NCBI GenBank assembly: GCA_002049455.2
Contig: KV918883.1
Span: 1 to 64,000, forward strand
Reading direction: 5' to 3'
Origin: Porphyra umbilicalis
Lineage: Eukaryota; Rhodophyta; Bangiophyceae; Bangiales; Bangiaceae
Length of the DNA stretch: 64,000 nt
In this document: positions 11,345-22,452 of the stretch, piece by piece
Numbering within the stretch: the first letter of the stretch is position 1
Layout: each line of letters starts with the position of its first letter
The notes under the pieces: model-generated
Database searches by the model: none
The model's input: only the letters and a program-made list of their open reading frames with translations
Told to the model about the DNA's origin: nothing
Program-made: the position numbers and the translations under genes

Positions 11345-12316
11345 TCACGCAGTGCGCACGCGGTGACGTCTGTGTGCTCCGGCTCGCTCAGCGATTTTGA
11401 GTCCCACAGAGAAGCGACCTGTATCACCTCTCGCCGTCGTGCTCACTGCACTTGGTGCATCAATCGTGACCAGCGGTGCCGCGACCTCACTATCCCTGTC
11501 TGACGCGGCAACCCGCTCTACCAGCAGAGCCTTACGGCAGGACGCACAGGCATGCCCTGCCGGTTCTTCCCACGCTTTGCTGTCCACGACGAAGCTGCCG
11601 CTGTCGGCCGCAATCAACCCCATTCTCCGCGCCTTCGCTCCCCGCTCGCTGCCAGAGCACCTCGACGGCCTTCGTCGCTTCCCAAGGGCACTAAGTTCTA
11701 GTGGGAGCCCGGGTGGAGATGCGGGCGTCACCAAGGCGCTTCGCGCAGCCATTATGCCCAAGATGAAGTTGTTTGAGGTTAACCATCGACGGGGAGCAGC
11801 GCGCCGTGGGCTCCCGGCGCAGATCACATTTTCAACCAAGCTTTTGTCCGGGGTGGTGCACGGCCCGCCGTTGGTGACCTCTGTCGTGGCAAGAAAGGAC
11901 GCCAGTACCGGGGGTCCTCCTTCTTTGCCAGATTCGAGCCCTTCATCTGCAGCAGCGGACTGCGGCAAGCTCCGCTTCAAATGTCGCAAGCCATCCACTG
12001 GTCCGGTACAGCTTGCGCGCCACCCCGTAAAGATCAATTTGAAGCCGTTCACCCTTACGCCCTTGCCGCGGTACTGAGACAAGATGCTTGACGCCGTGCA
12101 GGACTCATGGGAAAAGGGTCTTAACGGCGGCCCAGCCCTCAAGACGTTTGAAAGTGGCTCCACGAAGCGCGCCGCAATGGCATCCAACAAGCAGCTACTT
12201 GGCCGGGTGTCTTCATCGATGCTGTCGAAGGGCGGTGCAATCGCCAAGACCGCCACCAATTCCGGGGGTTGGAGCGCCCTGCGCAGCGTGCTTGTTCGGG
12301 AGCGAGGTTCTCGCAA
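11345..12316 (-). CDS. Uncharacterised protein frame (323 aa), strand uncertain
   Basis: A 323-codon minus-strand frame with a basic GKRRR cluster at about residue 215 and a CxxC pair (ACASCRK) near residue 260. An alternative plus-strand frame, 11,397-12,077 (226 aa), overlaps it almost completely; one of the two is a shadow. The minus frame is favoured slightly for its length, cysteine pair and basic segment, features seen in DNA-binding proteins of mobile elements. No family is recognised on either strand. Confidence 0.3.
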   Translation of the reverse strand: MREPRSRTSTLRRALQPPELVAVLAIAPPFDSIDEDTRPSSCLLDAIAARFVEPLSNVLRAGPPLRPFSHESCTASSILSQYRGKGVRVNGFKLIFTGWRASCTGPVDGLRHLKRSLPQSAAADEGLESGKEGGPPVLASFLATTEVTNGGPCTTPDKSLVENVICAGSPRRAAPRRWLTSNNFILGIMAARSALVTPASPPGLPLELSALGKRRRPSRCSGSERGAKARRMGLIAADSGSFVVDSKAWEEPAGHACASCRKALLVERVAASDRDSEVAAPLVTIDAPSAVSTTARGDTGRFSVGLKIAERAGAHRRHRVRTA

Positions 12317-13260
12317 GCGTACGGGTACGGCCTTTCCCTACAACAAAGTGTACAAGTTCTGTGCCACGCTCGTCTCTAAGGCGGACCTTTGTCCCTAAAG
12401 AAGTGGCGGCTGTCCCGCGTTTTTGTGTGTAGTAGCAATTTCATCTGCTTCTCTTCGGTTCGGTGCCGTCGTGGTACGCCGCTTTGATTTTGTAGCTCAG
12501 GACTGGGCACTGCGTGCGATGCGGAGAAGGAAGAATTCCCCAGCTTCTGCTCCTGAGCGAGGGTGAGCTTCTGGGTTGATGTCGAAGCGGCAAGCGGATT
12601 TTCGACCTTTACTCTGGCCTTGCGAAACGACAACACATTTATTGTGTTATTTGACTGTTGATCTTCTTCTAGATGAGTTGTCTCACTTCATTTTGTCATT
12701 GAATTGCATATAACAAGCAATTAATAGTACTAGAGTTTGTATTGCGCGGAATGTGGAGTACCTATTGCACGAGACAATTGCTGTTCCGATCGCTCGGCTG
12801 TTGGATGCTGGCGCCCGTTCGGTCACCACCCTGTCGACGCTCCTCGTGACGCGGCACCTGAACAGCCGTTTGCGGGCCGGTCGGGGCTTGTTTCCTGCCC
12901 TACGCTACGCACAGAGAACCTTCGGGTCCGAGTCTCTATTTTTATTGTTGTTTGGTATCACGTGGAAGGCGTTGCAGATTTCCTTCTCGGTACGTCACAC
13001 ATGTCTGAGCGATCCGCTCACTCCTTTCGCTTGTGGTACTCCATCTGGCGCGCTGTGGCTAACATGCCGCGTGCATTTGAAGGTTTCTTGTGATCATCAT
13101 CGTTCCGTCAAAGACGTTATCTGCACAACTGCGCTCCATGCAACGTTCGTGTTAGTAACATGCGCGTTCGTTCGTTCGTCTTTGTCACTTCTCTGTCTAT
13201 CCACCGTACGATGGTTCCGATCCGTCCTCTGCTATATGTCCATTGAATGTTCTATACCAG
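12317..13260. other. Intergenic, less GC-rich
   Basis: Short frames only. The segment 12,630-12,760 is the most AT-rich of the neighbourhood and could hold the promoter of the downstream plus-strand gene. A sequence resembling a 3' splice site (TCTATACCAG) ends at 13,260, directly before the first coding-like codons of the next gene. Confidence 0.35.
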
Positions 13261-16013
13261 AAGGTGCCTGCTGGCGAAGCTCCTGGGGCTGCTGCGGCGG
13301 GAAAAGATGGTGCTGCGACCGAAACCAAAAAGGCCAAGCTGACTAGAAAGGAGGTGGAAGAATCAAGTGCTGCACCCCGTACCAGATCCCAAGCCACACG
13401 GAAGCGGAACTTGCAGATACTTCCCATTGAGGCCTCGCTTCGGAAACTTCGGAAGCGCGGAAATGCGTCCGCAGCAACGCCAACTCGCCAATAAGTTAAC
13501 GTGGTGTTTGGCAGCGATGCCAGCAGCGATGCTGAAGATGAAGGTGGCAAGATGGTCACAACCAGCCTCCCCAACGTGGACAAAGAAGTCTTTTGTGAAG
13601 GTGGCAGCATGAACAGCAACGTGGCGTCCGCGCCGTCGTCGCGCGAGTTGCCGCATTCGGCGGCACAGAGGACTGGGAGCCCGACGGTCCGCGATGTTGT
13701 TGGCCGCGGCACCGTGACCAAGGCGCTCTCCTCTTTGTCGCGCGCCCCGCGGCCGCTTGCGGCAGTTGGGCGGACTGAAGATAAGACCAGCAGCAGCACT
13801 GTTCAACACAAGGCGCTCGTCCCGTCGCCGCCCGACTCTTCGCCGGCCGCTACGTTGCCGCGCGCGTCGTCCCCGCTCGCGGTGACCGCAAGGACTGGCG
13901 GCAGGATAAGCGGCGGTACTGTCGGCCGCGACACCGCGGCCCAGGCGCCCGCCTCGTCGGCGACCGCCTCGTCGGTGCCCTCCTCGTCGGTACCCGCCTC
14001 GACGGCACCCGCCTCGTCGGCGCCCGCCTCGACGGCACGCGCCTCGTCGGCGCCCGCCTCTTCGGCGCCCGCCTCCTCGGCGCCCGCCTCGACGGCACCC
14101 GCCTCGTCGGCCCTCGCCTCGTCGGCGCCCGCCTCGTCGGCGCCCGCCTCGTCGGCGCCCTCCTCGTCGTCGCCCGCCTCGTCGCCGCTCGCGGCGACCA
14201 CGCGGACTGGCAGCACGACGGGCGGTGGAACTGTCGGCGGGGACGCCGCGGCCAAGGCGTCCGCCTCGACGCCGCGTGCGTCGTGGCCGCTCGAGGCGAC
14301 CGCGCGAACTGGAAACACGACGGGCAATGGCACTGTCGGCGGGTACGCCGCGGCCAAGGCGCCCCCCTCGTCGCCGCCCGCTCCGACGCTGCGAGCCTCG
14401 TCGCTGCGCGCCTCGTCGCCGCGCGCGATGCCGACGCTCGGGGCGACCGCGCGGTATGGCAACACGACGGGCCGCGGCACTTTCAGCCTCTGCAAGGCTC
14501 CCAATCAGCACGATTCGGATCCTGATACGTCTTTTGCTCTGAGGGCGTCGACGCGGATAATAAAGACTGCGTGGCCGGGGCGAGACTCGTGTGCGATGAT
14601 GCATGGCAGTACGGACAACTGGGAGCAAGATGCTCTTTCGGCTGCATTGACAGCTGCTTGTGCGGCAGGTGATGATGCTGCATCAGGGGTCCTTCTGTCG
14701 GCGGTACCACCGGCGGTGGTCGCTGCAACGGCAACCTCCGTTGCCGCCACAGCAAGCGACGCAGCGGAAGGAACCACCAATTTGCCTCACACGCAAGTTG
14801 CTGCATGCTTTCCGCCCCCGCTTCAAGGCGACACCGCGTTGTCATTGCTCCCGGGCGCCACCGCGACGATCCCTGGACTCGGGGACTCTGACGCGCAGGT
14901 CGCGCGCCGCCAATTTGGTTCCAGCCATCTTTCGTTTTCTCCATCAATCGCCGCGCTCGGAGATAACGCGTCCGGTCCCGATGGTCCTCAGTTCCTGGAG
15001 CCGAGTTCTTCCACGACGGCTCGGCAGGAGGTGGCGGCGACTCGATGGTGGTGCAGCCAGACCCTGGTGGTTTTCCAGCTGCTTCAGCGAAGCTGGCGTC
15101 TGTTGGCGAAAAGCCTGTGGATGCGCCGCCACGATGTGCGCCGGTCGACGACGCCGCGCTGCAGCGCACGTACACGGCGGAGCGCCTCGCATGGCACGCA
15201 CGCTTCTCCGAGTGGGGCATGTCCTGGGAGGATGACCTTCACGCTGAGTTCGTGGAGCTGTTCACCAGGGCCGAGGACATCTCGCCGTCGTATGTCATCA
15301 ACTTTGCGTCGGCCAAGGTGACGTGCGATGCACCAGCTACCCGCATTGGCGTCCAAGAGTGGTTATCGCGCCTCCTGAACGCGGCGACGCAGAGAGTTCC
15401 TGTGGCGGTGGCACAACCGCTGTGCCGTGTGCGCAGAGCGCACGCCCTCATGGTCATCACGGCAGCGTACGCCAAGTACGGCTTCAGCCTGCCCGAGTCC
15501 GAGAACGCCCACCCGCCCGCGCTTCCTGTTGGCCTGCACGGTGGCAATTCAAGTGTCGGTCCTGCCACGGAGGACCGCTGCGGCGCACTTTGCTCGCACC
15601 CTTCGCTTCGCAAAGGCAAGCACGTTGCTGCCGTTGATGGATTCGAGAACTTCGACTTCGCGCGCTCCCGGGCACCAAAGGTAAGCGGAGCTGCGGTGGC
15701 CATGTCGGCTGCCAAAGTGAAGGACGTAGGCGCTCTGGACGCTAAGGGGCGACACGACCGGACGATGGTCCGGATGATGACGGCACTCGGCATCATGCTG
15801 CAGATTTACAACCCTGATGCCGAACAGTGGCCCTCCGTCCATGACGTCTTCGTGCACATGCCGCGTGATATCTTGGAGGGGATATCAGAGTTCTCCATTG
15901 GCCTCATGCTGTCGTCCTGGAGGTGGGCGCGCCGGGGTGAAAAGGGTCGCGAGGAGCGGACGTATGACCGGCTGTACTCGTTGGCTTTGACGATTCTTCT
16001 GAATCGTGGGTCC
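13261..16013 (+). CDS. Repetitive Ala/Ser/Pro protein with conserved C-terminal region, frame broken
   Basis: The first segment is basic (KKAKLTRKEVEES, RTRSQATRKRN), like a nuclear protein. After a TAA at 13,492-13,494 the same frame runs to 15,321 and contains an acidic stretch, an ASSAP-type five-residue repeat (13,930-14,185) and four or five longer repeats with ATARTGNTTG and GTVGG (13,870-14,490). Between about 14,965 and 15,045 coding shifts to another frame that stays open to 16,013 and looks globular (WEDDLHAEFVELFTRAED and later DRTMVRMMTALGIMLQIYNP). The breaks may be introns, sequence errors or decay. The repeat-rich N-terminal half and compact C-terminal half suggest a low-complexity arm plus a folded domain of unknown family. 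Confidence 0.45.
13930..14185 (+). repeat. 15-bp coding minisatellite (ASSAP repeat)
   Basis: About fifteen tandem copies of a 15-bp unit close to GCCTCGTCGGCGCCC, with variants that change Ser to Thr or lose one base triplet. The unit length is a multiple of three, so expansion and contraction keep the frame of the surrounding gene. Confidence 0.8.
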
Positions 16014-16044
16014 TGATGGTCCCGGCACAACGCTGATATATCGC

Positions 16045-16165
16045 CAACGAGTGGCAGCTCTTTGGTACCCGTCGGCGCGGCGCCGGGCGTGACATTGAAG
16101 CACCAACTGACGGACATAGACATGAACGCCGTGGTGGCATACGTCAGCCACAAACGCATTCAAAA
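16045..16165 (+). repeat. Diverged duplicate segment, copy 1 (partner at 18,470-18,610)
   Basis: Conceptual translation contains SHKRIQKLS after an LTD..M.AVV block; the partner reads SHKQIQKQS after the same kind of block. The nucleotide match spans about 110 bp, including the shared GGTACCCG and GCCACAAAC words. Copy 1 has an in-frame TAG after the motif. It lies just downstream of the 13.3-16.0 kb gene and may be its last exon. Confidence 0.55.
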
Positions 16166-16544
16166 GCTGTCGTAGTACCTCAAAAACCGCATGATTACTA
16201 ATACTGCTTCGAAAGCCATTCTCATGGTAGTGTCGGTCTTCCGGTTGCTCTTATCTGTGCCGCTACTACTGCCGCATCTGCTATAGCGGATGAGGACACT
16301 CTTCTCGGACCGGGAGAGGGCGCTGGCGTGGTGCGCCGCTGCCGCCGCCACCGCTGCCGCCACGGCCGTCGGCCCGACAGACACCGCCACTGCGGCAGCC
16401 AACACCGCCACTCAAACCGACCGGCGTGGCTGCACGACGCCTGTAAAAAGTGGCGTTGCTGCCACCACGGTAAGAACCAGGATTCCGTGATCTCGGGGGG
16501 GGGGAGGGGGGGGGAGGTGCGCCGAGGGGAGCCTCGCTGCCCCG

Positions 16545-17018
16545 GTGGCGCCACAAGCCGGAGCGTGTCCCAGCACGACCACCACACGTGAGGGAGAAGG
16601 GATGACCGCCGCCGGCCGGGGCGGTCGCGCTGCCGCAAGCGGCATGAACGCCGCTGGCGCAACCTCCGCAATTGTCTTCTCGGAGGCTGCCACCACCTTC
16701 GCCTTCGCGGCGCCTGCAACGGGCCCAACGCCGGTACGTAGGCTCGCACAGTGGAGCGTACCATTGTCGGCGCCGCCTTCAAATAGGAAGAGGCGGGCGG
16801 GCGAGTCGCTGCCCGGGGCGCGTGCGCTGGCAGAGGCGTTGGCGTACGGAGCCGTTAACCCCGTGGGCGTCACGCGCTCAATGACAGTAGCCCGCACGCC
16901 GGAGCGGGACTGGACTTTCCCGGCACGCGTCGAGGCCGGGCCGAGCGCTCCTGCCTGCAAGACGGAGCGGCTGCAGCGGACGTGGAAGGAGCCGCTGATG
17001 TCCCTGCTGCCGCTGTAG
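16545..17018 (+). CDS. Uncharacterised Ala-rich frame (157 aa)
   Basis: A plus-strand frame with an Ala/Gly-rich first half and a more mixed second half (RTPERDWTFPARVEA). The opposite strand is also open over 16,412-16,960. There is no recognised domain, and a poly-G run at 16,495-16,516 lies upstream. It could be an exon of the neighbouring genes or a chance frame. Confidence 0.2.
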   Translation: MAPQAGACPSTTTTREGEGMTAAGRGGRAAASGMNAAGATSAIVFSEAATTFAFAAPATGPTPVRRLAQWSVPLSAPPSNRKRRAGESLPGARALAEALAYGAVNPVGVTRSMTVARTPERDWTFPARVEAGPSAPACKTERLQRTWKEPLMSLLPL

Positions 17019-17241
17019 TCTCCGCCTCCGCCGCCGCCACTCAGGCTGACCGGCCCGGCCGCGCCGCGCGGCAGGCATCAGAGACACCTTTCTGAGCCCC
17101 CTGAGACGGCCTGACGGCCCCGGCGTCGTGTCTGTTGCTGGCTTCCAGAACGCTGACGCGCTCCGCGCCACGCGATAAGGTGTATCGCGCAATGTTCTGA
17201 GTGCATTTCAAGCTGTCTTCAACACCTAGTCGGTAGCAGAG

Positions 17242-17793
17242 ATGAGGCATGAAATGCTTGACGGGGCGCCCGTTGATCGGCAGCGCCGTCAGACGTTTAT
17301 GAACCGGCGCTGGGCGTCAACAGTGATTCTCAAATCGAACCTCGCCTGCCTATGTGACCTCCCATTCCACATGTACGGACGACGGTACGAGGCATCCGAG
17401 CCGAAAGTATTGTTGACGTTGCCTGCGGCAAGGACCCAGATGACGCACGGAGACGACGCAGATAAGTACAAGAAGGTGAATCCCCCCAGCATGATCGGCG
17501 TGGTCATGGCCGTGGAGGACGTTTCGGCTCTAGACACCTGGCCAGGTACGTTCTGTGACGTTACTGAGCCAGTTGAGGAGCAGTTCATCGTGCGGACGTC
17601 GTTAGTGGAACGCACGTTGATACCGACGGGAGCGTTTCTTGTTTTCCGTGGTGACATGGTCCACCGCGGGGTCGAGAACACATCTATGAACCGCGTTCTC
17701 CGTCGAGTGCATGCCTACCTTACCATTTGCGACTCGCCCATGGCCAGCGAAAATTGTCGTGACGAGACATGTCCGGTGAAGGAGATTCCTTGA
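17242..17793 (+). CDS. Fe(II)/2-oxoglutarate dioxygenase-like protein
   Basis: A frame of 183 codons in balanced-composition DNA. It carries the full metal and co-substrate pattern of the double-stranded beta-helix oxygenases: H69 and D71 in THGDD (HxD), a distal H141 in FRGDMVHRG, and an Arg ten residues later (R151). The LVFRGDMVHRG segment is typical of members that hydroxylate proteins, small molecules or bases. At 183 residues it is near the minimal size for the fold. There is no obvious upstream in-frame extension, so the ATG at 17,242 is taken as start, although an upstream exon is possible. The substrate is unknown. Its position among repeats raises the possibility of a mobile-element-associated oxygenase, which is inference only. 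Confidence 0.6.
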   Translation: MRHEMLDGAPVDRQRRQTFMNRRWASTVILKSNLACLCDLPFHMYGRRYEASEPKVLLTLPAARTQMTHGDDADKYKKVNPPSMIGVVMAVEDVSALDTWPGTFCDVTEPVEEQFIVRTSLVERTLIPTGAFLVFRGDMVHRGVENTSMNRVLRRVHAYLTICDSPMASENCRDETCPVKEIP

Positions 17794-18469
17794 TAGAACC
17801 ATGGACACGTAACGTTTTCTTCCTGACCCACGCGGACCTTTCCTGATGCAGCGAGGCTCTCGAAAAGAGAGCTCCAGCCCCCCCCACCCTGCCCGCCCCG
17901 CCCTCATTTACCCCCCACCCCCACTCCGTCGCGCGCCTCCTCCACCGTCCAGACCGCCTCGGCCGGCAAGCCCCCGTCAAGCGACAGCCGCTGGTTCTGC
18001 TCCTCCTGCTTGCCATCAGCAGCGGCGCGCCCGTACACTCCTTTCCCGTTGATCGGGCACCACTATGGCGCAAAAGAAGCCGAAAAACGCTATTGCCACA
18101 CCCAGTTCTGAAGGTTATTAAATACATTTTTCAACATCGTCGCAGAACGCTCTCCCGTTCTGTTGCAATCAAGGAGGGTCGAGCTGGGACGTAGTCACCA
18201 GATCCTTGCATGAAGCGAGAATGTGCCTTGATCGCCTCTCTGGGGGCGGTCGTCGGTCGACTTGTTATAGTGGCAGGTGCCTGTCAACGAAGAGCCATAT
18301 TGTCGGGGATTGACTGAGCCCCCCCCCCCCCCCCCCGTCGGCACGAGACCGCCACTCCCCCTTGCCGCCTCCCGCGCGGCCGCCACCACCGACGACGCGG
18401 TCGGGGAGGCGCCGTCGACAGACAGACGCACGAAGCGGCTGCCACCCGCGCGCCCGATGGCACAGTCGC
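17794..18469. other. Unassigned, pyrimidine-rich in part
   Basis: The stretch 17,870-17,960 is C-rich, and 18,318-18,336 is a C run of about 19 nt. Short frames on both strands show no recognisable features. Confidence 0.4.
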
Positions 18470-18610
18470 TCTTCGGTACCCGCCGGCGCAGCGCCGGTGT
18501 GAAATAGACGCCGCATCTGACGGACTGGCACATGCCCGCCGTGGTGACGGACTTCAGCCACAAACAAATTCAAAAGCAGTCCTCGTACGCCGACAACTGC
18601 GTGACCGCCG
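18470..18610 (+). repeat. Diverged duplicate segment, copy 2 (partner at 16,045-16,165)
   Basis: It encodes LTDWHMPAVVTDFSHKQIQKQS and continues open past the point where copy 1 has a stop. The words GGTACCCG, CTGACGGAC and GCCACAAAC appear in the same order as in copy 1. This copy is probably closer to an intact exon, but no complete gene can be built around it. Confidence 0.55.
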
Positions 18611-18760
18611 CCAATACGAAGAACGCAGGTTCGTGCACCAGTTTGTATTGTCGTTGCTTGTGTCGCTGCCTGCAAAGCTGCTGCCTCTCCTGATGGTGCA
18701 GCTATTGACATTCTTTCCAGAGGTGAGAGAGAGGCAGCGTAGTGAACCGCCACCGCTACG

Positions 18761-19125
18761 CTGTGGCAAGCCGCGAGCCAACGCCCAAAGTTCCAACCCA
18801 CCGCAACCAACCGCCACCGGGACCAACCACGGCGGGCTAGGCTACCGCAAGCCGCGAGCCAACACCCACTGCAGAAAAGCACCGCAATTAACTGCCGCGG
18901 GCTAGGCTGCGGCAAGCCGCAAGCAAATGTCCACGGAAGAAAAGAACCTGACTGAAGCGCCGCGGGCTAGACTGCGGAAAGCCGCGAGCCAACTCCCACG
19001 GCAGAAAAGCACCGGACCGAACCGCCGCGGGCTAGGCTGCGGCAAGCCGCGAGCCAACGCCCACGGTAGCAAGGCACCGGAACCATTTGCCGCCGGATCG
19101 GCTGCGGCAGGCCCCGACTCAGCAC
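18761..19125 (+). repeat. 65-bp minisatellite
   Basis: The word CTGCGGCAAGCCGCGAGCC or a close variant starts at 18,761, 18,841, 18,907, 18,972, 19,037 and 19,102, giving periods of 80, 66, 65, 65 and 65 bp. Copies are imperfect and the last is degenerate. The core contains a small palindrome (GCGGCAAGCCGC). Confidence 0.85.
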
Positions 19126-19659
19126 CCCCCAGTGTCAAAGAAAACAGGGCGGCCACGGGCACAGATCCCGCAGTGCTGTCCGCAGCCGAGTGCGGGGACA
19201 GCAACAGTTCCAAGTGGGTCCTGCGCGGCGGCTGCAGCGGTGCTAGTCCTGTGATTGACTGCCGCCATTCTGGGAACACAGTTTGACTCTCGATATGAGA
19301 AACGTGACTCTATATGAGCATCCAATCAGGGGCCCAGGCTGTGAATCTTTTGCTTGCGAGCCGGGGCGCCACATGGCGAAGCTCAGGGCAGTTGACACAT
19401 CCTCGCGATATCCCGTCATTTCGACGGCTGTAGACCAATCACATGCCAGCTTGCGCGCGCGGAGCATCGACCGGCGGTCGGCGAGTCAGGTGCCAGCAAG
19501 ACGGACAAGCGTGTGTCTGCGAATGTTTTATGTGTGACTGCGACTGGCGGGCCGCTTCCCGCCGGAGTTTGTATGGGCCTGGAGTGCCCCAGAGAGGGGT
19601 GAGGCCTGGACGCCTCGTTTGCTGGGTGGGGCCACGCACGTCCGCCCATACAAGTATAT

Positions 19660-20035
19660 AAAAAACCTTTCCCCGGACCGTGACCACTCTACGTGCCTCC
19701 AGAGGCTGAAGCCGGGGTGTAGGGCAGACTTCTCTCCATGCGCCAAGGGCACGCCGTCAGCATTGGTTGACGCCTGTGTCGACATCGCTGATATAATCAC
19801 CTCGGGAGGGTGGGGCTAAAAATGAGACGGCCAGCCTCACGGAGCAGCCATTCATCGCCCGCGTGGTCCCGTGACGACCTGTGCCTGATGAGACAAGTTT
19901 TTTGACAGTGCGGCACGGACTTGCACTTTCTCTCGACACTTCCCTTGTGATTGTCAACTCCGCCCGCTAGGGTCAATGTCACCTCAAGGAAAACCCAGCG
20001 ACGATCACCGGGCTGGCAACCCCCATGTTGCCGCT
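19660..20035 (+). repeat. Dispersed repeat family B, copy 1
   Basis: About 375 bp alignable end to end with 26,680-27,065, with many substitutions and small indels. It begins near a TATATAAAA-like box and includes shared words such as GTGCCTCCAG, CGCCCGCG and CCTGTGCCTGATGAGAC. Both copies are followed by C-rich sequence. It may be an LTR or a non-autonomous element; no terminal repeats were recognised. Confidence 0.6.
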
Positions 20036-20182
20036 TTCCTCCCGCCGCCCGCCCCCCCCGCCGCCTGCCCCCCCTGTTGCGGCCTGCAACCCGCATCACG
20101 ACCTGCTCCCCTCTGGCTGAAACCGCTGCGGCCAAGACCCCCGTTTGCGGCGCCCGTCGGGCCTGGCCGCCGCCGCCGCCGC

Positions 20183-20213
<31 letters not shown>

Positions 20214-21120
20214 GTTGCCGCCGCCGACGCCGTTGCCGCCGCCGTTGCTGCTGCTGCCGGCGCTGCGGTCAGCTGCGCGCGCCTCTTCCGCCCTTTCTCT
20301 CTGCAGTCGCTGCCTGCAGGCTGCTGTTGTAATCTCCTCCGCTCCTGGTGCCTGGCGATGCCTGGACGCCGCCCCCGCCGCTCCTGTCGCCTGGCGTGGC
20401 GTGGCCTGGCTGCGGCTGCTGCCAACGCCGCCACTGCCGCTCCCTCTCCCTGCCTGCCGTATCTGCTCGCTACCGCCACCGTTACCGCCAGCCTTCCACT
20501 TTCGGTTGGTGTCCGGTCGCGGCCTCGGCCACCGCCGCCATCGCCGCCGCGGCAGCCATTCCCCGCTGCTGTCGCCACGCAGCTGCCCTCGCCCCGCCCG
20601 CTGCCCGGCCGTTTTCTCCCGCCCGCACCTTGCCGCCCTCCGCTGCCGGTCTCCTCTGCCGGTTACGTCCCCGCCCAGCTGCAGCCGCTGCGTGGCCGCT
20701 GGCACCGCGGGGGTGCCCCCCGCACGGCATTTTCGCCCTCGGCCGCCACCCCGTCCCCCCTGCAGCGGCAACATTACTCCTGCTGCCGCTGGCTCCAGCC
20801 GCGCCATCCTTGACGCTGTCACTCCGCTATTGTCGCTGTTTCCAGCCCCCCACGGCCCCCCCCCCCTTTGCAGTCGCTGCCTGGCCGCCGCCGCTTCGAC
20901 GCTGCCACTTCAGCCGCCGCCCGCCGCCTGCCCTATTGCCGCTGCCAGCTCGCTGTAGTTGCGAAGGGCTTCCAGCCTTCGCCCCTGGTTGGAAGCGGTG
21001 CATCTTGCCGCGCACGTCTTGTGGCCCCGTCCTGTTGGCGGTTACTTCCCCGCGCTGCCGGCGTTCCTCCCTCCTCCCGCTCGCTGTTTCTGCTCGTGTC
21101 GATTGCCAGCTGTGTTAAGG
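20036..21120 (+). repeat. GC-rich dispersed repeat family C, copy 1
   Basis: Pyrimidine- and CCG-rich sequence including a (GCC)n tract at 20,160-20,260. It shares ordered words, for example CGCCAGCCTTCCAC, with 28,600-29,660 and, more weakly, with the reverse complement of 25,310-26,060. Frames are open on several phases (up to 335 codons) but consist of Pro, Arg and Ala and are not accepted as genes. Confidence 0.55.
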
Positions 21121-22005
21121 GTTGTAGTTCTTACTGTGCTTTCTGAGGGACCGGGGGGATGTAGGGACCGATTGTCGGAGGCTAGGCAGCAGGTCTTGGG
21201 CTCGGGAAGGTTGGGAGGCCATTGTACGTTTCTGCCATGTTGAGCCGTAAAACTTAACGCGATGCAGTCGTCTGTGCGCTGAGTCACCTACACCACCGTT
21301 CATTGCCCAGTCGATCGAGACAGGAACGACGGGGAAAAATTTGGCGTTATACATGTTTCGTAAAGGAGTGTCATCCGCACCACGCGCCCAGACCGATCTG
21401 GGGTCCCTAGACCAGCAATCTAGGACGCACCGAGGCTGGTGCACACGACATATCATTGTGATGCATGGGTCTTGTACCTTTTTCTCTCAGTCCTGTCTGG
21501 ACCTACGGAGGGTGGTGAGAACGATGGTGGTACTGGCTAATCTCACAAACATTTCTTTTCTGTTCTTCTCTATACCCCCAAAACACTACATCGGAGGTCA
21601 CACAGCAGCCCATCAGGAGCCCACCGCGGCAGAACCACGCTTGCCCAACAATTCCAGACACGCCCACCAGCAACCCCGCAGACCCTCCGACGACATTCAC
21701 AGCACCTGTTGTCGCCGGCGGCTCCCCGCCGCCACCTGCATCGGCCCTGTGCCAGGCACAGCACCTGCCGTCGTGGGCGCCTCCCAGCCGCCAACTGCAT
21801 CGCCTCTGTGCCAAACACAGCGCCATCGACGCGGCCGACCAAGGGGCACGTCGCCGGCAGGGAAGACCGGCCATTGCAGAAGACATAGACAAACAGAGGG
21901 TGTTTTCAAAACGGGGCCAGTGGTGATGGAAGTCAGCAACAGTAGGGGGAGCACACCGCCGCAGGGGGGCGCAGCGTGGTTGCGGGGGGGTGCGGACGGC
22001 CAGGA
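21121..22005. other. Unassigned, with a 58-bp tandem duplication
   Basis: No gene is recognised. At 21,701-21,817 a 58-59-bp unit starting CAGCACCTG is present twice in tandem with a third start at 21,818. The long plus-strand frame across this interval runs into an LTR downstream and is treated as chance. Confidence 0.5.
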
Positions 22006-22417
22006 TGATAAACGCAGTGGGGCTGTGGGTTGGGGGACCACGGTGAGGCGGTTGAGTGGCTTGAGCTTGTGTGTGTGTGAACGTGCTTTGCTGCTTGTCC
22101 TCAGGTTCCCCGCCTCTCCCAACCCAGAGCACCTCTCAAACAGTCCCCACCGGCAAGAGTGCTCCCCCCGCCGGCGCCCACAGCGACGCCCACGCCCTCG
22201 CACCAAATCGAATCACTCACCAAATCAAAAGCCACTAGAGCAAAGCGAAGATCAAATCCAAAACACGCCAAAAGTAACGCCTCAAGATGACTCAACACGA
22301 ATGTGTGCAACTTGACCACGTCTTGCAAATGTACCATGAGCGGTACCATGGGGTTTACAGACCATCATCCAGCCGCGAACCGCCAGTGGAGTCGGTGACG
22401 AGCATCACAGTCCAACA
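22006..22417 (-). repeat. Family Y LTR L1 (3' LTR of element 1)
   Basis: About 412 bp, ending CCAACA on the plus strand (TGTTGG at the element's sense start). The other terminus is eroded. It shares subfamily variants with the inverted LTR at 24,539-24,951. A purine-rich tract adjoins it on the internal side. Confidence 0.85.
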
Positions 22418-22452
22418 CACCTTCTTGCTTGTTACCGCGGCTGTTCCTGTAT

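Noticed and set aside
11397-12077. Plus-strand frame of 226 codons opposite the 323-codon minus frame
   Set aside because: Only one of the two can be real. The minus frame is longer and has a CxxC pair and a basic patch, so the plus frame is not listed separately. The choice is weak.
18761-19125. CRISPR-like array (regular 65-bp spacing)
   Set aside because: The whole 65-bp unit is repeated, with no unique spacers, and the context is eukaryotic; it is a minisatellite.
19951-20958. 335-codon Pro/Arg-rich frame and overlapping frames in family C
   Set aside because: Several phases are open at once because stops are rare in CCG-rich sequence. The copies share DNA words but no conserved protein phase.
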